A stretch of 64,000 nt of DNA from Bacteroidaceae bacterium (GCA_017619585.1 JAFZSA010000011.1:124001-188000), one strand, 5' to 3'. Numbered from the stretch's first letter, positions 27,443 through 36,826 are shown. Notes: generated by a model from the letters alone, not told the origin. Numbers and translations are program-made.

Positions 27443-27802
27443 ATGTACACTTCAATCGTAATTTTGGTTGTCTTGGCATCTGTCCTGATGTGCCTTATCG
27501 TACTGATTCAGGAGTCTAAAGGCGGTGGCTTGGCAGCTGACTATTCAAACAACAATCAAATTCTGGGTGCTCCCAAAACAACAAATTTCATTGAGAAGGC
27601 AACATGGGGTTTGGCAGCAGCAATGATCGTACTGAGCGTTATCAGCGTTGCTTTCCTGAACGAGGGTGCTAATAACGATTCTGTTATCCAGCAGAACGCT
27701 ATTGAGCAGGCTCCCACCAATCCCAACAACGTTCCCGGTATGGCTCAGCCTTCAGCTGAGACTCCCGCAGAAACTCCTGCAGAAGCACCCGCTCAGCAGT
27801 AA
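27443..27802 (+). CDS. secG: Preprotein translocase subunit SecG
   Basis: SecG assists SecYEG-mediated export in the inner membrane. The 119-residue protein has two membrane helices (about 3-23 and 53-73) separated by the conserved loop QESKGGGLAADYSNNNQILG. The C-terminal tail is Pro/Ala/Glu-rich (ETPAETPAEAPAQQ), a common low-complexity ending in Bacteroidetes SecG. It starts 10 bp after the TPR gene. Confidence 0.95.
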   Translation: MYTSIVILVVLASVLMCLIVLIQESKGGGLAADYSNNNQILGAPKTTNFIEKATWGLAAAMIVLSVISVAFLNEGANNDSVIQQNAIEQAPTNPNNVPGMAQPSAETPAETPAEAPAQQ

Positions 27803-27814
27803 TAATCCGGCTCT

Positions 27815-28687
27815 ATGGTAAACTGCATCCTTATAGCAGATAGCGGTTCAACCAAAACAGACTGGATACTAACTACAGCAGAGAATAGCATCCTGGAAGT
27901 CGAGACAATGGGCATAAACCCCGTCAGAGACTCTCAGGATGCTATTTTTGACGTCATCAAAAACAGCCTGGCACCTAAGATTCCGCAGAAATACCAAATC
28001 CAAGAGGTTTACTTCTACGGAGCAGGTTGTATAGATCCGTACAAAAAGAATGTCAGGGAAGTATTGGTGGAGGTCTTTGGCTCTGAAACCGGAATTGCAG
28101 TCGAAAGCGATCTTCTTGGAGCAGCCAGGGCACTCTGCGGCAACAGGGCTGGAATAGCCTGCATACTGGGAACCGGTTCCAACAGTTGCCTGTATGACGG
28201 CAAGGAGATTGTCAGCAACACATCACCTTTAGGTTTTATCCTTGGCGATGAGGGAAGTGGCGCTTTTCTGGGCAAAACATTAGTGGGCAATGTCCTGAAG
28301 AAAATCTTCAGCCCGGAGATTCAGCAGCTTTTCCTGCAGAGGTTTAACCTCACCCCCTCTATTATTATTAATAAGGTATATAGGGAACCTATGCCCAACA
28401 GATTCTTGGCTTCGTTGGTTCCGTTCCTGGCAGAAAACAGGGAAAAGGCAGAAATTCACGACATGCTTGTGTGGGCTTTCCGTCAGTTCTTTATCAGGAA
28501 TGTAAAAGCCTATAACCACCCTGAAATGGAAATTAACATAGTAGGAAGCATTGCTTTTTACTTTGAAAGCGAAATAATGGATGCAGCAGCAAAAGAAAGG
28601 CTTAAAATTGGTAAAATTCTGAAAAAACCTGCTCAAGAAATAGCCGATTTTCACAGAAAAAGCCTGTTTTTAGGCGAAAAATGTTAA
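27815..28687 (+). CDS. BadF/BadG/BcrA/BcrD-family ATPase (N-acetylglucosamine kinase-like)
   Basis: The 290-residue ASKHA-fold protein has phosphate 1 motif LIADSGSTKTDW, an ACILGTGSNSCLYDG adenosine/phosphate segment and the glycine-rich PLGFILGDEGSGAFLG. These match the Bacteroidetes BadF-type proteins that resemble mammalian GlcNAc kinase. Sugar phosphorylation is therefore the best guess; substrate is unproven. It is the last gene of the rlmN-led run, 12 bp after secG. No terminator directly follows; the nearest is at 28815. Confidence 0.87.
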   Translation: MVNCILIADSGSTKTDWILTTAENSILEVETMGINPVRDSQDAIFDVIKNSLAPKIPQKYQIQEVYFYGAGCIDPYKKNVREVLVEVFGSETGIAVESDLLGAARALCGNRAGIACILGTGSNSCLYDGKEIVSNTSPLGFILGDEGSGAFLGKTLVGNVLKKIFSPEIQQLFLQRFNLTPSIIINKVYREPMPNRFLASLVPFLAENREKAEIHDMLVWAFRQFFIRNVKAYNHPEMEINIVGSIAFYFESEIMDAAAKERLKIGKILKKPAQEIADFHRKSLFLGEKC

Positions 28688-28724
28688 AAAATGCCGAAAT
28701 ATGTTATTTAACATATAACAAACT

Positions 28725-28756
28725 CTTGCATGATATTATCAAACCGCCTAAATTTG
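28725..28756 (+). promoter_or_regulatory. Orphan promoter downstream of the BadF gene
   Basis: CTTG (28725-28728), 20 bp, TAAATTTG (28749-28756) on the plus strand. No plus-strand gene follows before a terminator. Confidence 0.6.
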
Positions 28757-28759
28757 CAA

Positions 28760-28850
28760 CTGTTATCCTGAAAACAATCTTTTTACCTTAAACAAAACTA
28801 ATACCTAAAAGATGGAGGGCAGCTGTGAAGCCGCCCTCTATTTTATTTTA
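28760..28850 (+). ncRNA. Candidate small RNA between promoter and terminator
   Basis: A transcript from the promoter at 28725-28756 would start near 28760 and end at the hairpin GAGGGCAGC/GCCGCCCTC (28815-28838), followed by TATTTTATTTT. That gives about 85-90 nt without a convincing reading frame. It could instead be an alternative promoter inside the 3' untranslated region of the upstream operon. Confidence 0.4.
28815..28850 (+). terminator. Intrinsic terminator, plus strand
   Basis: The GAGGGC and GCCCTC arms enclose a short loop; the T-rich tail is on the plus side. It may serve the rlmN-BadF operon, the candidate small RNA, or both. Confidence 0.7.
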
Positions 28851-28896
28851 TACGCTTAGACTGTAAAATACTATATCCCACAGTCTTGTATGGTTC

Positions 28897-29529
28897 TTAC
28901 TGAACCAGCGTTTTATTTATCTCCTCTATGTAATTCAGAATTTCATCGCGACCCATTTTTGTTTCCGAACTGGTAACAAAATAAGGTGGCAGTTCCTCCC
29001 ACTGTTTCTTAAGCTCAGTAAGGTAATGCTCCACATTACCCTTCAGTTTACCCTTGGAAACCTTGTCGCCCTTGGTAAAGACAATGCTGAAGGGCACACC
29101 GTTCTCGCCTAACCATTCCATGAACTCCATATCTATCTGCTGAGGCTCATGGCGCACGTCTATAAGCAAGAACAGATTGGTCATCTGCTCGCGGTCCAGG
29201 ATATAAGTGGTTATCATGTGCTCAAACTTCTCGGCATCCTTCTTGCTACGCTTGGCATAGCCATAGCCTGGCAGATCCACCAGATACCAGGTATTCTCTT
29301 GCCCCTTGCCCCCTACTCCTTGCTCCTTAATAACAAAGTGGTTAATAAGGATGGTCTTACCCGGTGTAGCAGAAGTCTTTGCCAGTTTACCGTTTCCGGT
29401 AAGCATATTGATAAGGCTGGACTTGCCCACGTTACTGCGCCCAATAAAGGCGTACTCAGGCAGATTACTCTTAGGACACTGGTCTATACGGGCACTACTT
29501 ATCAGGAATTCTGCAGACTTTATTTGCAT
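28897..29529 (-). CDS. engB: Ribosome biogenesis GTP-binding protein EngB (YsxC/YihA)
   Basis: EngB is an essential small GTPase needed for large-subunit assembly. The 210-residue product has G1 GRSNVGKS (30-37), G2-type TPGKT, G3 DLPGYGYA and G4 TKGDK. Between TILINHFVI and WYLVDLPG there are about nine extra residues ([11 protein letters not shown], 68-78) compared with typical homologues. They are encoded by a G-rich low-complexity stretch. The gene lies 21 bp after the DUF3078 gene and should share its promoter. Confidence 0.95.
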   Translation of the reverse strand: MQIKSAEFLISSARIDQCPKSNLPEYAFIGRSNVGKSSLINMLTGNGKLAKTSATPGKTILINHFVIKEQGVGGKGQENTWYLVDLPGYGYAKRSKKDAEKFEHMITTYILDREQMTNLFLLIDVRHEPQQIDMEFMEWLGENGVPFSIVFTKGDKVSKGKLKGNVEHYLTELKKQWEELPPYFVTSSETKMGRDEILNYIEEINKTLVQ

Positions 29530-29550
29530 GATTCTATAATTAAGGGATGG

Positions 29551-30858
29551 TTAGAAATTATAATCTATACTTATACCCAGGTCTTCCTTGAACATCAAGT
29601 ATTTACCGTTTGAATTCCTATACTTTGAACTGGAGTCATCAATCTTGGGATTCAGAATCAACTTGGCATTGATGATCTTGGTAACCTTGAAGTTTATCTC
29701 GTTGAACCAGTCAATAGAAGTATAATGGTAGTTGCTCTTCCAACTCAAGGTACTGCGCCATGAAATCTGGTCGCAGATATTGTAATTGGTATTCAGCGTT
29801 GCCGTAGGACCGAATGTATGCTTGAAATGTTTTCCCGCATCCAAACCATATTGTCCAATCAATTCATCAACGCCTACATACTTAAGTTGGTATGCAACAA
29901 ACGCCACGTTGAAGTCTCCTCTGAAACGCTTTTTCTTACCCCACTGGAAATCATACTTCATACCAGGTCCCACGAAGATTTCCAAAGGAGAGAACATCTT
30001 GGTGGTCAGATCATCGGTATTAGGCTTGTAATTAGGAAGCACGGGCGTCTTAGCTTCAATTTGCAAAGAATAATACAACGACTTATATGCTTGATAACCA
30101 ATGCTGGTGAAATAACGCAACTGGTTCTGTGTGGGACGGAATGATCTCTTGGTATCACTAGGTGATGTCTGTGCACCGATTCTCAGCTCCAGCGTATTAT
30201 CCCACCTGAATTTCTTCTGGTTATTGTAATTGGCCTGCAAGGTCAAGGATAGGTTTCCTGAGAAACTATTCTCACCGCCTTGCCACCAGTTATCAGAGAA
30301 GTGAGCCTGAGACAACTGTACGTAAGACCTTCCTGAGGTTTTCCAGAAGTTAGGACGACGTGTCACCACCTGTACACCCTCGTCAAGCGTGGGAGAAAGA
30401 CTGGCCTCTGCCACCTTTTCAGAGAGTTTTTCCTTTACGTTTATCTTCTCGTTGATATCATCCCTGAACTTTCCCTTGTCCTTGACGTTTTCCTCTGTCT
30501 GCTGCACCAGTTCGGGATGCTTGGCATACAGCTTGGCCAGCATATTATTAATGTAATACAGGGTCTGCAACTGCTTGTCAGAGAAGATGGAATCCGTATT
30601 GTTCATCATCTGATGCAGAGGAGATGAATACAAGGTGGGTGCCGAGAGTATCTGGTAGTAATAGGCATTCGGACCGGGATAAGACATAACAATGCTCATC
30701 GAATCACGCTGCTCAACCAGCCTTTGCAGCTTCTGCAGGTAACTGTTGACAATAGAGAAAGTATCTACCTTAGCCTCAATATCTTTGACAGCTTTTACCC
30801 TGGCATTAGCACCAGTAATTGTACCTAAAACAAAGAAAAATATTACTAAAGACCTCAT
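29551..30858 (-). CDS. DUF3078 outer-membrane beta-barrel protein
   Basis: The 435-residue Bacteroidetes protein has a signal peptide (about 1-19). A helical region of roughly 150 residues follows, including a Lys/Glu-rich stretch near 125-150. The C-terminal half has alternating beta-strand character with SYVQLSQAHFSDNWWQGGENS (core FSDNWWQGGENS), which I associate with DUF3078, and ends LGISIDYNF with a terminal aromatic. It is likely an outer-membrane barrel of unknown role. It precedes engB in one transcript and diverges from yidC. Confidence 0.85.
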   Translation of the reverse strand: MRSLVIFFFVLGTITGANARVKAVKDIEAKVDTFSIVNSYLQKLQRLVEQRDSMSIVMSYPGPNAYYYQILSAPTLYSSPLHQMMNNTDSIFSDKQLQTLYYINNMLAKLYAKHPELVQQTEENVKDKGKFRDDINEKINVKEKLSEKVAEASLSPTLDEGVQVVTRRPNFWKTSGRSYVQLSQAHFSDNWWQGGENSFSGNLSLTLQANYNNQKKFRWDNTLELRIGAQTSPSDTKRSFRPTQNQLRYFTSIGYQAYKSLYYSLQIEAKTPVLPNYKPNTDDLTTKMFSPLEIFVGPGMKYDFQWGKKKRFRGDFNVAFVAYQLKYVGVDELIGQYGLDAGKHFKHTFGPTATLNTNYNICDQISWRSTLSWKSNYHYTSIDWFNEINFKVTKIINAKLILNPKIDDSSSKYRNSNGKYLMFKEDLGISIDYNF

Positions 30859-30874
30859 TCGTTCTAATTTTGCG

Positions 30875-30882
30875 CAAAGATA
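30875..30882 (-). promoter_or_regulatory. -7 element for DUF3078-engB
   Basis: TATCTTTG on the minus strand, 16 bp before the ATG. The -33 box is weak (TTCG). Confidence 0.55.
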
Positions 30883-30926
30883 GCTATTTTAGAGACAAAA
30901 CGAAGAACGTTTTCGGTTTTTTTTTG

Positions 30927-30934
30927 TAATTTTG
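30927..30934 (+). promoter_or_regulatory. -7 element for yidC
   Basis: TAATTTTG on the plus strand, 45 bp before yidC. A T-run occupies the -33 region. It diverges from the DUF3078 promoter about 45 bp away. Confidence 0.6.
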
Positions 30935-30979
30935 CGCCCTAACAATAGTTCTTTAAGATAATTCAACAAATTTTTATAT

Positions 30980-32851
30980 ATGGATAAAAATACTATTACT
31001 GGTTTCGTCCTGATGGCACTCGTTGTTATTGGCTTCAGCTGGTACAGCCAGCCATCAGAGGAAGAACGTCGCCTCATGCAGGCTAAACAAGACAGCATCG
31101 CTGCAGTAGAAAAACAGAAAGCAGAATTAGCAGCTAATGAGAAAAAGCAGATTCAGACCAAGCAGGCAGCAGAACAGGTGGCAGACAGCAACGCCATCTT
31201 CTTTGCACAGCGCCAAGGTCAGGAACAGGAGATTGTACTCAAGAACAATAAGGTTAAGGTAACACTCAGCACCTTGGGCGGTACCATTCAGAACGCCGAG
31301 ATTCTGGGCTATAAGAGCCGCAACCATGATGGCGATGTGTTGCTCATGACCCGCAAGGATGCCCAGATGACATTCTCACTGGCTGGCAAGCAGGACAACA
31401 TCATCAGCAGTGACCTTTTCTTCACCCCCACAGAACAAACAGACAGCAGCGTTATCATGACTGCCGAGCAGGATGGCAAGCAATTGGCCATCAGCTACCG
31501 CCTGCTGCCCAATTCTTATATGGTCGACATCTCTATTCAGGCTACGGGTATGAGCGGTTTCTTTGCCCCTAACATGAAGACTCTGGACATCAGTTGGACC
31601 GATCGCATCATGCAGCAGGAAAAGGGTGCAGACTTCGAAAACCGCTATAGTGCACTGACCTACATGCGTCAGGGCAAGGGCGTTAAGAAGCTCAGCGAGA
31701 CAGGCGATGAGACAAAGCAGCCCGAGGAAGCCCTCAGTTGGATTGCCTTCAAGAACCAGTTCTTCAGTGCCGTGCTTATTGCCCCGCAGAACTTCACGGA
31801 TGCAAGTCTTGCCAGCACTCAGGAAACGGAAAAGAAGAATGGCTACCTGAAAACATACGAGGCAGAGATGAAGACTTTCTTCGACCCCACCGGCAACAAG
31901 CCTACTGAACTGCAGATGTATTTGGGCCCCAATGACTTCCACACCTTGCAAGCTCACAACAAGTTGAGCAAGACCAACGAGGACCCCGAATTGGAAGAAC
32001 TCGTTTATCTGGGATGGTCATTCTTCCGTTTCATCAACCGTTGGTCCATCCTTTACATCTTCGATTGGCTCAAAGCTATGGGATTGCCCATGGGCATCGT
32101 CCTGCTACTATTGACAGTCATTATCAAGGTTCTTGTCTATCCTACGCAGAAGAAGAGCTATCTGAGCGGTGCCAAGATGCGCGTGCTCAGACCCAAGCTC
32201 GACGAACTTGCCAAGCAATACCCCAATCCCGACCAGGCCATGCAGAAGCAGCAGGCCACTATGCAGCTCTACAGCCAGTATGGTGTAAGCCCTATGGGCG
32301 GTTGTTTGCCAATGCTGATTCAGATGCCAATTTGGTTGGCCCTCTTCAACTTCATCCCCAACGCTATCGACCTTCGCGGCGAGAGTTTCCTCTGGGCTGA
32401 TGACCTCAGTGCCTACGATGACATTATTCGTTGGAACACAGATCTATGGCTCATAGGCGACCATCTCAGTTTATTCTGCCTTCTGTTTACTATTACCAAC
32501 ATGATTAACACTTGGATTAGTATGCGTCAGCAGCAGAATCAAATGGTTGGCGATCAGGCCCAGCAGATGAAGATGATGCAGTACATGATGTTCCTCATGC
32601 CCCTGATGTTCTTCTTCTGGTTCAACGGCTATAGCAGCGGTCTGAGCTATTATTACTTCATCTCCGGCCTTATCAGCATTATTACCATGTGGTATCTGCG
32701 CTGGTCAACCGACGAGAAGAAACTTCTTGCCAACCTTGAGGCTTATCACGAGCAGCACAAGAACGACCCCAAGAAAGTCAGCAACTTAGCCGCTCGTCTG
32801 GAAGCGCTGCAGAAGATGCAAGCAGAACAACAGGCCAACAGAAAGAAATGA
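30980..32851 (+). CDS. yidC: Membrane protein insertase YidC
   Basis: YidC inserts and folds inner-membrane proteins, alone or with SecYEG. The 623-residue protein begins with a membrane helix (ITGFVLMALVVIGFSWYS), then a long Lys/Gln-rich helix and a large periplasmic beta-domain. The C-terminal YidC/Oxa1 core starts near 350 (LKAMGLPMGIVLLLLTVI) and includes YPTQKKSYLSGAKM, SPMGGCLPMLIQMPIWLALF and a Gln/Met-rich segment. The cytoplasmic tail is a charged coiled coil. It heads a plus-strand run with the S9 peptidase 30 bp later. Confidence 0.97.
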   Translation: MDKNTITGFVLMALVVIGFSWYSQPSEEERRLMQAKQDSIAAVEKQKAELAANEKKQIQTKQAAEQVADSNAIFFAQRQGQEQEIVLKNNKVKVTLSTLGGTIQNAEILGYKSRNHDGDVLLMTRKDAQMTFSLAGKQDNIISSDLFFTPTEQTDSSVIMTAEQDGKQLAISYRLLPNSYMVDISIQATGMSGFFAPNMKTLDISWTDRIMQQEKGADFENRYSALTYMRQGKGVKKLSETGDETKQPEEALSWIAFKNQFFSAVLIAPQNFTDASLASTQETEKKNGYLKTYEAEMKTFFDPTGNKPTELQMYLGPNDFHTLQAHNKLSKTNEDPELEELVYLGWSFFRFINRWSILYIFDWLKAMGLPMGIVLLLLTVIIKVLVYPTQKKSYLSGAKMRVLRPKLDELAKQYPNPDQAMQKQQATMQLYSQYGVSPMGGCLPMLIQMPIWLALFNFIPNAIDLRGESFLWADDLSAYDDIIRWNTDLWLIGDHLSLFCLLFTITNMINTWISMRQQQNQMVGDQAQQMKMMQYMMFLMPLMFFFWFNGYSSGLSYYYFISGLISIITMWYLRWSTDEKKLLANLEAYHEQHKNDPKKVSNLAARLEALQKMQAEQQANRKK

Positions 32852-32881
32852 CAGACATTATAAATATATCAAGGACTAATT

Positions 32882-35098
32882 ATGAAACGCAGCAATCTTT
32901 CATTCTTTCATTTTTTCATTCTTTCATTCTTGTTTATGGCTTGCGGAACACAAAAAGATAATGACCAGGTGAATATCCAGAAGCAAACCGTGCAGTTGGA
33001 GAGTGACCAGATGACTCCCGAGGCCCTTTGGGCCATGAGTCGTATCAACGGCTATCAGGCTTCGCCCGACGGTAAGCACATCGTCTTCCAGCAGGGTTAC
33101 TATAGTGTAGAAGAGAACAAGAGCCATCAGGTGCTCTGGATGATGAACGCCGACGGCACCGAGCAGAAACAGCTTACTACAGAAGCCGGTAACGAGACAG
33201 ATGCCCAGTGGCTGGACAATGAGACCATAGCCTTCCTGAAAGGCGGAGAGGTCTGGAAAATGAACCTTGAAGGCAAGGGACGCAAGCAGTTGTCTGAGAC
33301 TGAGGGTAAGGTAGAGGGCTTTATGTTCTCTCCTGACGGTAAGAAGGTTATCCTGCTGCAGAGCATAGACTTCAACGAGATTATCCAGAAGAACCCCGAC
33401 GACCTGCCAAAGGCTACCGGTCGTGTCATTACTGACCTCATGTACCGCCATTGGGACCACTACGTGGAAAGCATCCAGCATCCCTTCCTGGCAGAAGTCA
33501 GTGCAAATGGCATTTCAGATGCCATTGATATCCTCGAAGGCTATCCCTACGAATGCCCCATGGAACCCTTCGGTGGCATAGAGCAGTTGGCTTGGAGTCC
33601 CGACTCTAAGTCTGTTGCCTTTACCTGCCGCTGCAAGACCGGCATTGATTACAGCATCAGCACAGACTCCGACATCTTCCTCTACGATGTAGAGAGCAAA
33701 GACATGAACAAGACCAAGAACCTCTGCAAGAACGGTGGCGAGTTTGGCGTTGTGCCCGATGGCGGCTTTGTTGGCAGTCCTGATAACAGTTGCAATCCCA
33801 CCAAATCTCTCAAGAACCAGTACATCAATACAGGCTTGAAGGATTACAATGTAGGCTACGATACCAACCCCAAGTTCTCACCCGACGGACGCTACGTGGC
33901 ATGGCTCTCTATGGAACGCGACGGCTATGAGAGTGACCGTCAGCGCCTCTGCATCTGCGACCTGCAGACATTGCAGAAGACCTATGTAACAGAGAGCTTT
34001 GATTCCAGCGTTGACGACTTCTGCTGGGCACCAGACTCACGTACCTTATATTATATAGGTGTTTGGCACGCCACAGAGAACCTCTACCGTACCAACCTGA
34101 AGGGCGAAGTGACACAACTCACCAAAGATTGGGCTGACTTCGGTTCTTTGCAGATGCTGAACGGCAAACAGGTTCTGGCAGAACGCCATTCGTTTGTGAC
34201 TCCCGCCGACCTCTATGTGGTAAATCCTGGCGACAGCATTGCCGACACCAAGGTTACACAGATTACCAATGTCAACAAGGAAATCCTGGACCAGCTGGCA
34301 AAACCAACTGTCGAGCAGCGCTGGGTGAAGACCACAGACGACAAGGATTTGCTCTACTGGGTTATCCTACCGCCTCACTTCGATCCCAACAAGAAGTACC
34401 CCACCCTGCTCTTCTGCGAGGGCGGTCCTCAGAGTGCCGTCTCTCAGTTCTGGAGCTACCGTTGGAACTTCTTCATCATGGCATCACAGGGCTATGTCGT
34501 TATTGCTCCTAACCGCAGAGGCGTTCCCGGATTCGGTCAGGAATGGCTCGAGGAAATCTCTGGCGACTGGACAGGCCAGTGTATGAAGGACTATCTCTCT
34601 GCCATTGATGATGCTGCAGAGAACCTTCCCTATGTCGACCGTGACCGTATGGGTGCCGTAGGTGCCTCTTTCGGCGGCTTCTCTGTTTACTATTTGGCTG
34701 GTCATCACGACAAGCGCTTCAAGTGCTTCATTGCCCACGACGGTGCCTTCAACCTGGAGGCTATGTACACAGAGACCGAGGAGAACTGGTTCTCTAACTG
34801 GGAGTATGATGATGCTTACTGGAACAAAGACCAGACAGAACGTGCCCGCAAGACTTACGAGAATTCACCCCACCGCTTTGTTGACAAGTGGGATACTCCC
34901 ATCCTCTGCATCCACGGCGAGAAGGATTACCGCATCAATGCCACACAGGGCATGAGCGCCTTCAATGCAGCCCGTATGAGAGGTATTGAGGCTGAGTTGC
35001 TCATCTTCCCCGACGAGAACCACTGGGTACTGAAACCCCAGAATGGCATTCTCTGGCAGCGTACCTACTTCGAGTGGCTGGACCGCTGGCTGAAATAA
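32882..35098 (+). CDS. S9-family peptidase lipoprotein (DPP IV-like)
   Basis: This is a surface or periplasmic prolyl-oligopeptidase-family enzyme of 738 residues. A lipoprotein signal ends LFMAC with Cys21. A beta-propeller domain (about 40-480) with SPDGK/SPDSK repeats is followed by the alpha/beta hydrolase domain. The catalytic triad is Ser596 (GASFGGF), Asp682 (HGEKDYR) and His714 (DENHWVL). The signal-peptide coding stretch contains four 8-bp tandem repeats (32897-32928), so slippage could frameshift it. The MFS gene downstream may import the released dipeptides; that link is inferred. Confidence 0.93.
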   Translation: MKRSNLSFFHFFILSFLFMACGTQKDNDQVNIQKQTVQLESDQMTPEALWAMSRINGYQASPDGKHIVFQQGYYSVEENKSHQVLWMMNADGTEQKQLTTEAGNETDAQWLDNETIAFLKGGEVWKMNLEGKGRKQLSETEGKVEGFMFSPDGKKVILLQSIDFNEIIQKNPDDLPKATGRVITDLMYRHWDHYVESIQHPFLAEVSANGISDAIDILEGYPYECPMEPFGGIEQLAWSPDSKSVAFTCRCKTGIDYSISTDSDIFLYDVESKDMNKTKNLCKNGGEFGVVPDGGFVGSPDNSCNPTKSLKNQYINTGLKDYNVGYDTNPKFSPDGRYVAWLSMERDGYESDRQRLCICDLQTLQKTYVTESFDSSVDDFCWAPDSRTLYYIGVWHATENLYRTNLKGEVTQLTKDWADFGSLQMLNGKQVLAERHSFVTPADLYVVNPGDSIADTKVTQITNVNKEILDQLAKPTVEQRWVKTTDDKDLLYWVILPPHFDPNKKYPTLLFCEGGPQSAVSQFWSYRWNFFIMASQGYVVIAPNRRGVPGFGQEWLEEISGDWTGQCMKDYLSAIDDAAENLPYVDRDRMGAVGASFGGFSVYYLAGHHDKRFKCFIAHDGAFNLEAMYTETEENWFSNWEYDDAYWNKDQTERARKTYENSPHRFVDKWDTPILCIHGEKDYRINATQGMSAFNAARMRGIEAELLIFPDENHWVLKPQNGILWQRTYFEWLDRWLK
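32897..32928. repeat. Four 8-bp tandem repeats in the S9 peptidase signal sequence
   Basis: CTTTCATT, CTTTCATT, TTTTCATT, CTTTCATT run without gaps from codon 6 onward. Eight is not a multiple of three, so gain or loss of a unit would shift the reading frame. Confidence 0.9.
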
Positions 35099-35103
35099 AA
35101 AAA

Positions 35104-35165
35104 GGCGGCCCATTAAATGTCGATATAACGTTATAACGTCATAACGATATAACGAAAAGGCCGCC
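35104..35165 (+). repeat. 62-bp GGCGGCC-armed palindromic element upstream of MFS gene
   Basis: The arms GGCGGCC (35104-35110) and GGCCGCC (35159-35165) enclose a core with ATAACGTTATAACGTC. It is the same length as, and clearly related to, the element at 7488-7549, in the same orientation relative to the downstream gene. Further AACGTAAT-type units follow to the ATG. Confidence 0.82.
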
Positions 35166-35203
35166 CCTCGAAATAACGTAATAACGTAATAACGAAATAT
35201 ACT

Positions 35204-36826
35204 ATGAATCAGATTCAAAAAACCCTTCGCGACAGCGCTGCTATGCGCTGGACCGCACTGCTGCTCTTGGCCCTGGCCATGTTCTGCAGCTACATTTTCA
35301 TGGACATCCTTTCACCCATCAAGGACCTCATGCAGGAGACCCGTGGATGGGACAGCGCTGCATTCGGTCGTATGCAGGGTGCCGAGGTATTCCTGAACGT
35401 TTACGTCTTCTTCCTTATCTTTGCCGGTATTATCCTGGACAAGATGGGAGTCCGCTTCACAGCCGTACTCTCAGGTGCAGTAATGCTGGTAGGTGGTGTT
35501 ATTAAGTGGTACGCTGTCAGCGATGCCTTTGTAGGCACTGGCCTGGAGCAGTGGTTCACCAACAACCTGAACTGGAACGGTGACCTGCCTATCATTGGCG
35601 CTATCCTACCCTTCTGCGATGGTATGCCCGCCTCTGCTAAACTGGCAGCCTGCGGCTTCATGATCTTCGGTAGTGGTGTAGAGATGGCAGGTATCACTGT
35701 CAGTCGTGGTATTGTCAAGTGGTTCAAGGGTCGCGAGACCGCCTTGGCTATGGGTTCAGAGATGGCTCTGGCTCGCTTGGGTGTTGCCACCTGTATGATA
35801 TTCTCTCCCTACTTTGCCAAGTTGGGCAGCGAGGTCAGCGTCAGTCGTTCTGTAGCCTTTGGCGTAGTGCTGCTGTGCATTGCCCTCATCATGACCATTG
35901 TTTACTTCTTCATGGATCAGAAGTTGGATGCACAAACAGGCGAGGCAGAAGAGAAGGATGACCCCTTCAAGATTGCCGACTTGGGCAAGATTTTCTCCAG
36001 CCTGGGCTTCTGGCTTGTTGCCCTGCTGTGTGTACTCTACTACAGCGCCATCTTCCCCTTCCAGAAGTATGCCGTTAACATGCTGCAGTGTAACCTGACC
36101 CTGAACCCTGCCGAGGAAGGCACCTTCTGGGCCGACAGCTCAGTAACCATTGTTCAGTACATCATTATGCTGGTTGTAGCCATCTGCGCCTTTGCCAGCA
36201 ACTTCTCTAAGAAGAAAGGCATGAAGTACGGTCTGATGAGCTTTGCCGTTGTAGCACTGGTAGTTTACTGCTATATGGGTTATATGCGTGGTACAGCCGA
36301 GACCATCTTTGCCGTATTCCCCCTGTTGGCTGTTGCCATCACACCTATCTTGGGTAGCTATGTAGACCACAAGGGCAAGGCTGCTTCTATGCTTATGCTG
36401 GGTAGCATCCTGCTGGTTATCTGCCACCTCACCTTCGCCTTTATCCTGCCTGCCTTCGAGGGCAATGCCGTAGGCGGAACCATTGTGGCATACGTCACCA
36501 TCCTTGTGCTGGGTGCCAGTTTCTCACTGGTTCCTGCTGCTTTGTGGCCATCAGTACCCAAGTTGGTAGATGAGAAGATTATCGGCTCAGCCTATGCAGC
36601 TATCTTCTGGATTCAGAACATTGGTCTTGGACTTCTCCCTGCTCTCATCGGTATGGTCTTGAACAACACCAACCCCGAAGGAACATCTGCCCATGATCTT
36701 GACTACACCTGGGCACTTGTCATGCTGGCAACCCTTGGTATTGCCGCTCTTCTGATTTCTGTTTATTTGAAAGCAGTAGATAAGAAGAAGGGATACGGTC
36801 TGGAGGAGCCAAACATCAAAGAATAA
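35204..36826 (+). CDS. MFS transporter, possibly MFSD1-like
   Basis: This inner-membrane carrier of 540 residues has about 12 hydrophobic segments. The first loop region reads MDILSPIKDLMQE...AFGRMQGAEVFLNVYVFF, and the protein keeps the LxxxxFAGxxLDKMGVR loop as FAGIILDKMGVRFTAV. A large insertion between helices 3 and 4 (about 105-140) is unusual. The family resembles bacterial MFSD1-type carriers, for which dipeptide transport has been reported in animals; substrate here is inferred from that and the adjacent peptidase. It is followed by a strong terminator. Confidence 0.82.
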   Translation: MNQIQKTLRDSAAMRWTALLLLALAMFCSYIFMDILSPIKDLMQETRGWDSAAFGRMQGAEVFLNVYVFFLIFAGIILDKMGVRFTAVLSGAVMLVGGVIKWYAVSDAFVGTGLEQWFTNNLNWNGDLPIIGAILPFCDGMPASAKLAACGFMIFGSGVEMAGITVSRGIVKWFKGRETALAMGSEMALARLGVATCMIFSPYFAKLGSEVSVSRSVAFGVVLLCIALIMTIVYFFMDQKLDAQTGEAEEKDDPFKIADLGKIFSSLGFWLVALLCVLYYSAIFPFQKYAVNMLQCNLTLNPAEEGTFWADSSVTIVQYIIMLVVAICAFASNFSKKKGMKYGLMSFAVVALVVYCYMGYMRGTAETIFAVFPLLAVAITPILGSYVDHKGKAASMLMLGSILLVICHLTFAFILPAFEGNAVGGTIVAYVTILVLGASFSLVPAALWPSVPKLVDEKIIGSAYAAIFWIQNIGLGLLPALIGMVLNNTNPEGTSAHDLDYTWALVMLATLGIAALLISVYLKAVDKKKGYGLEEPNIKE

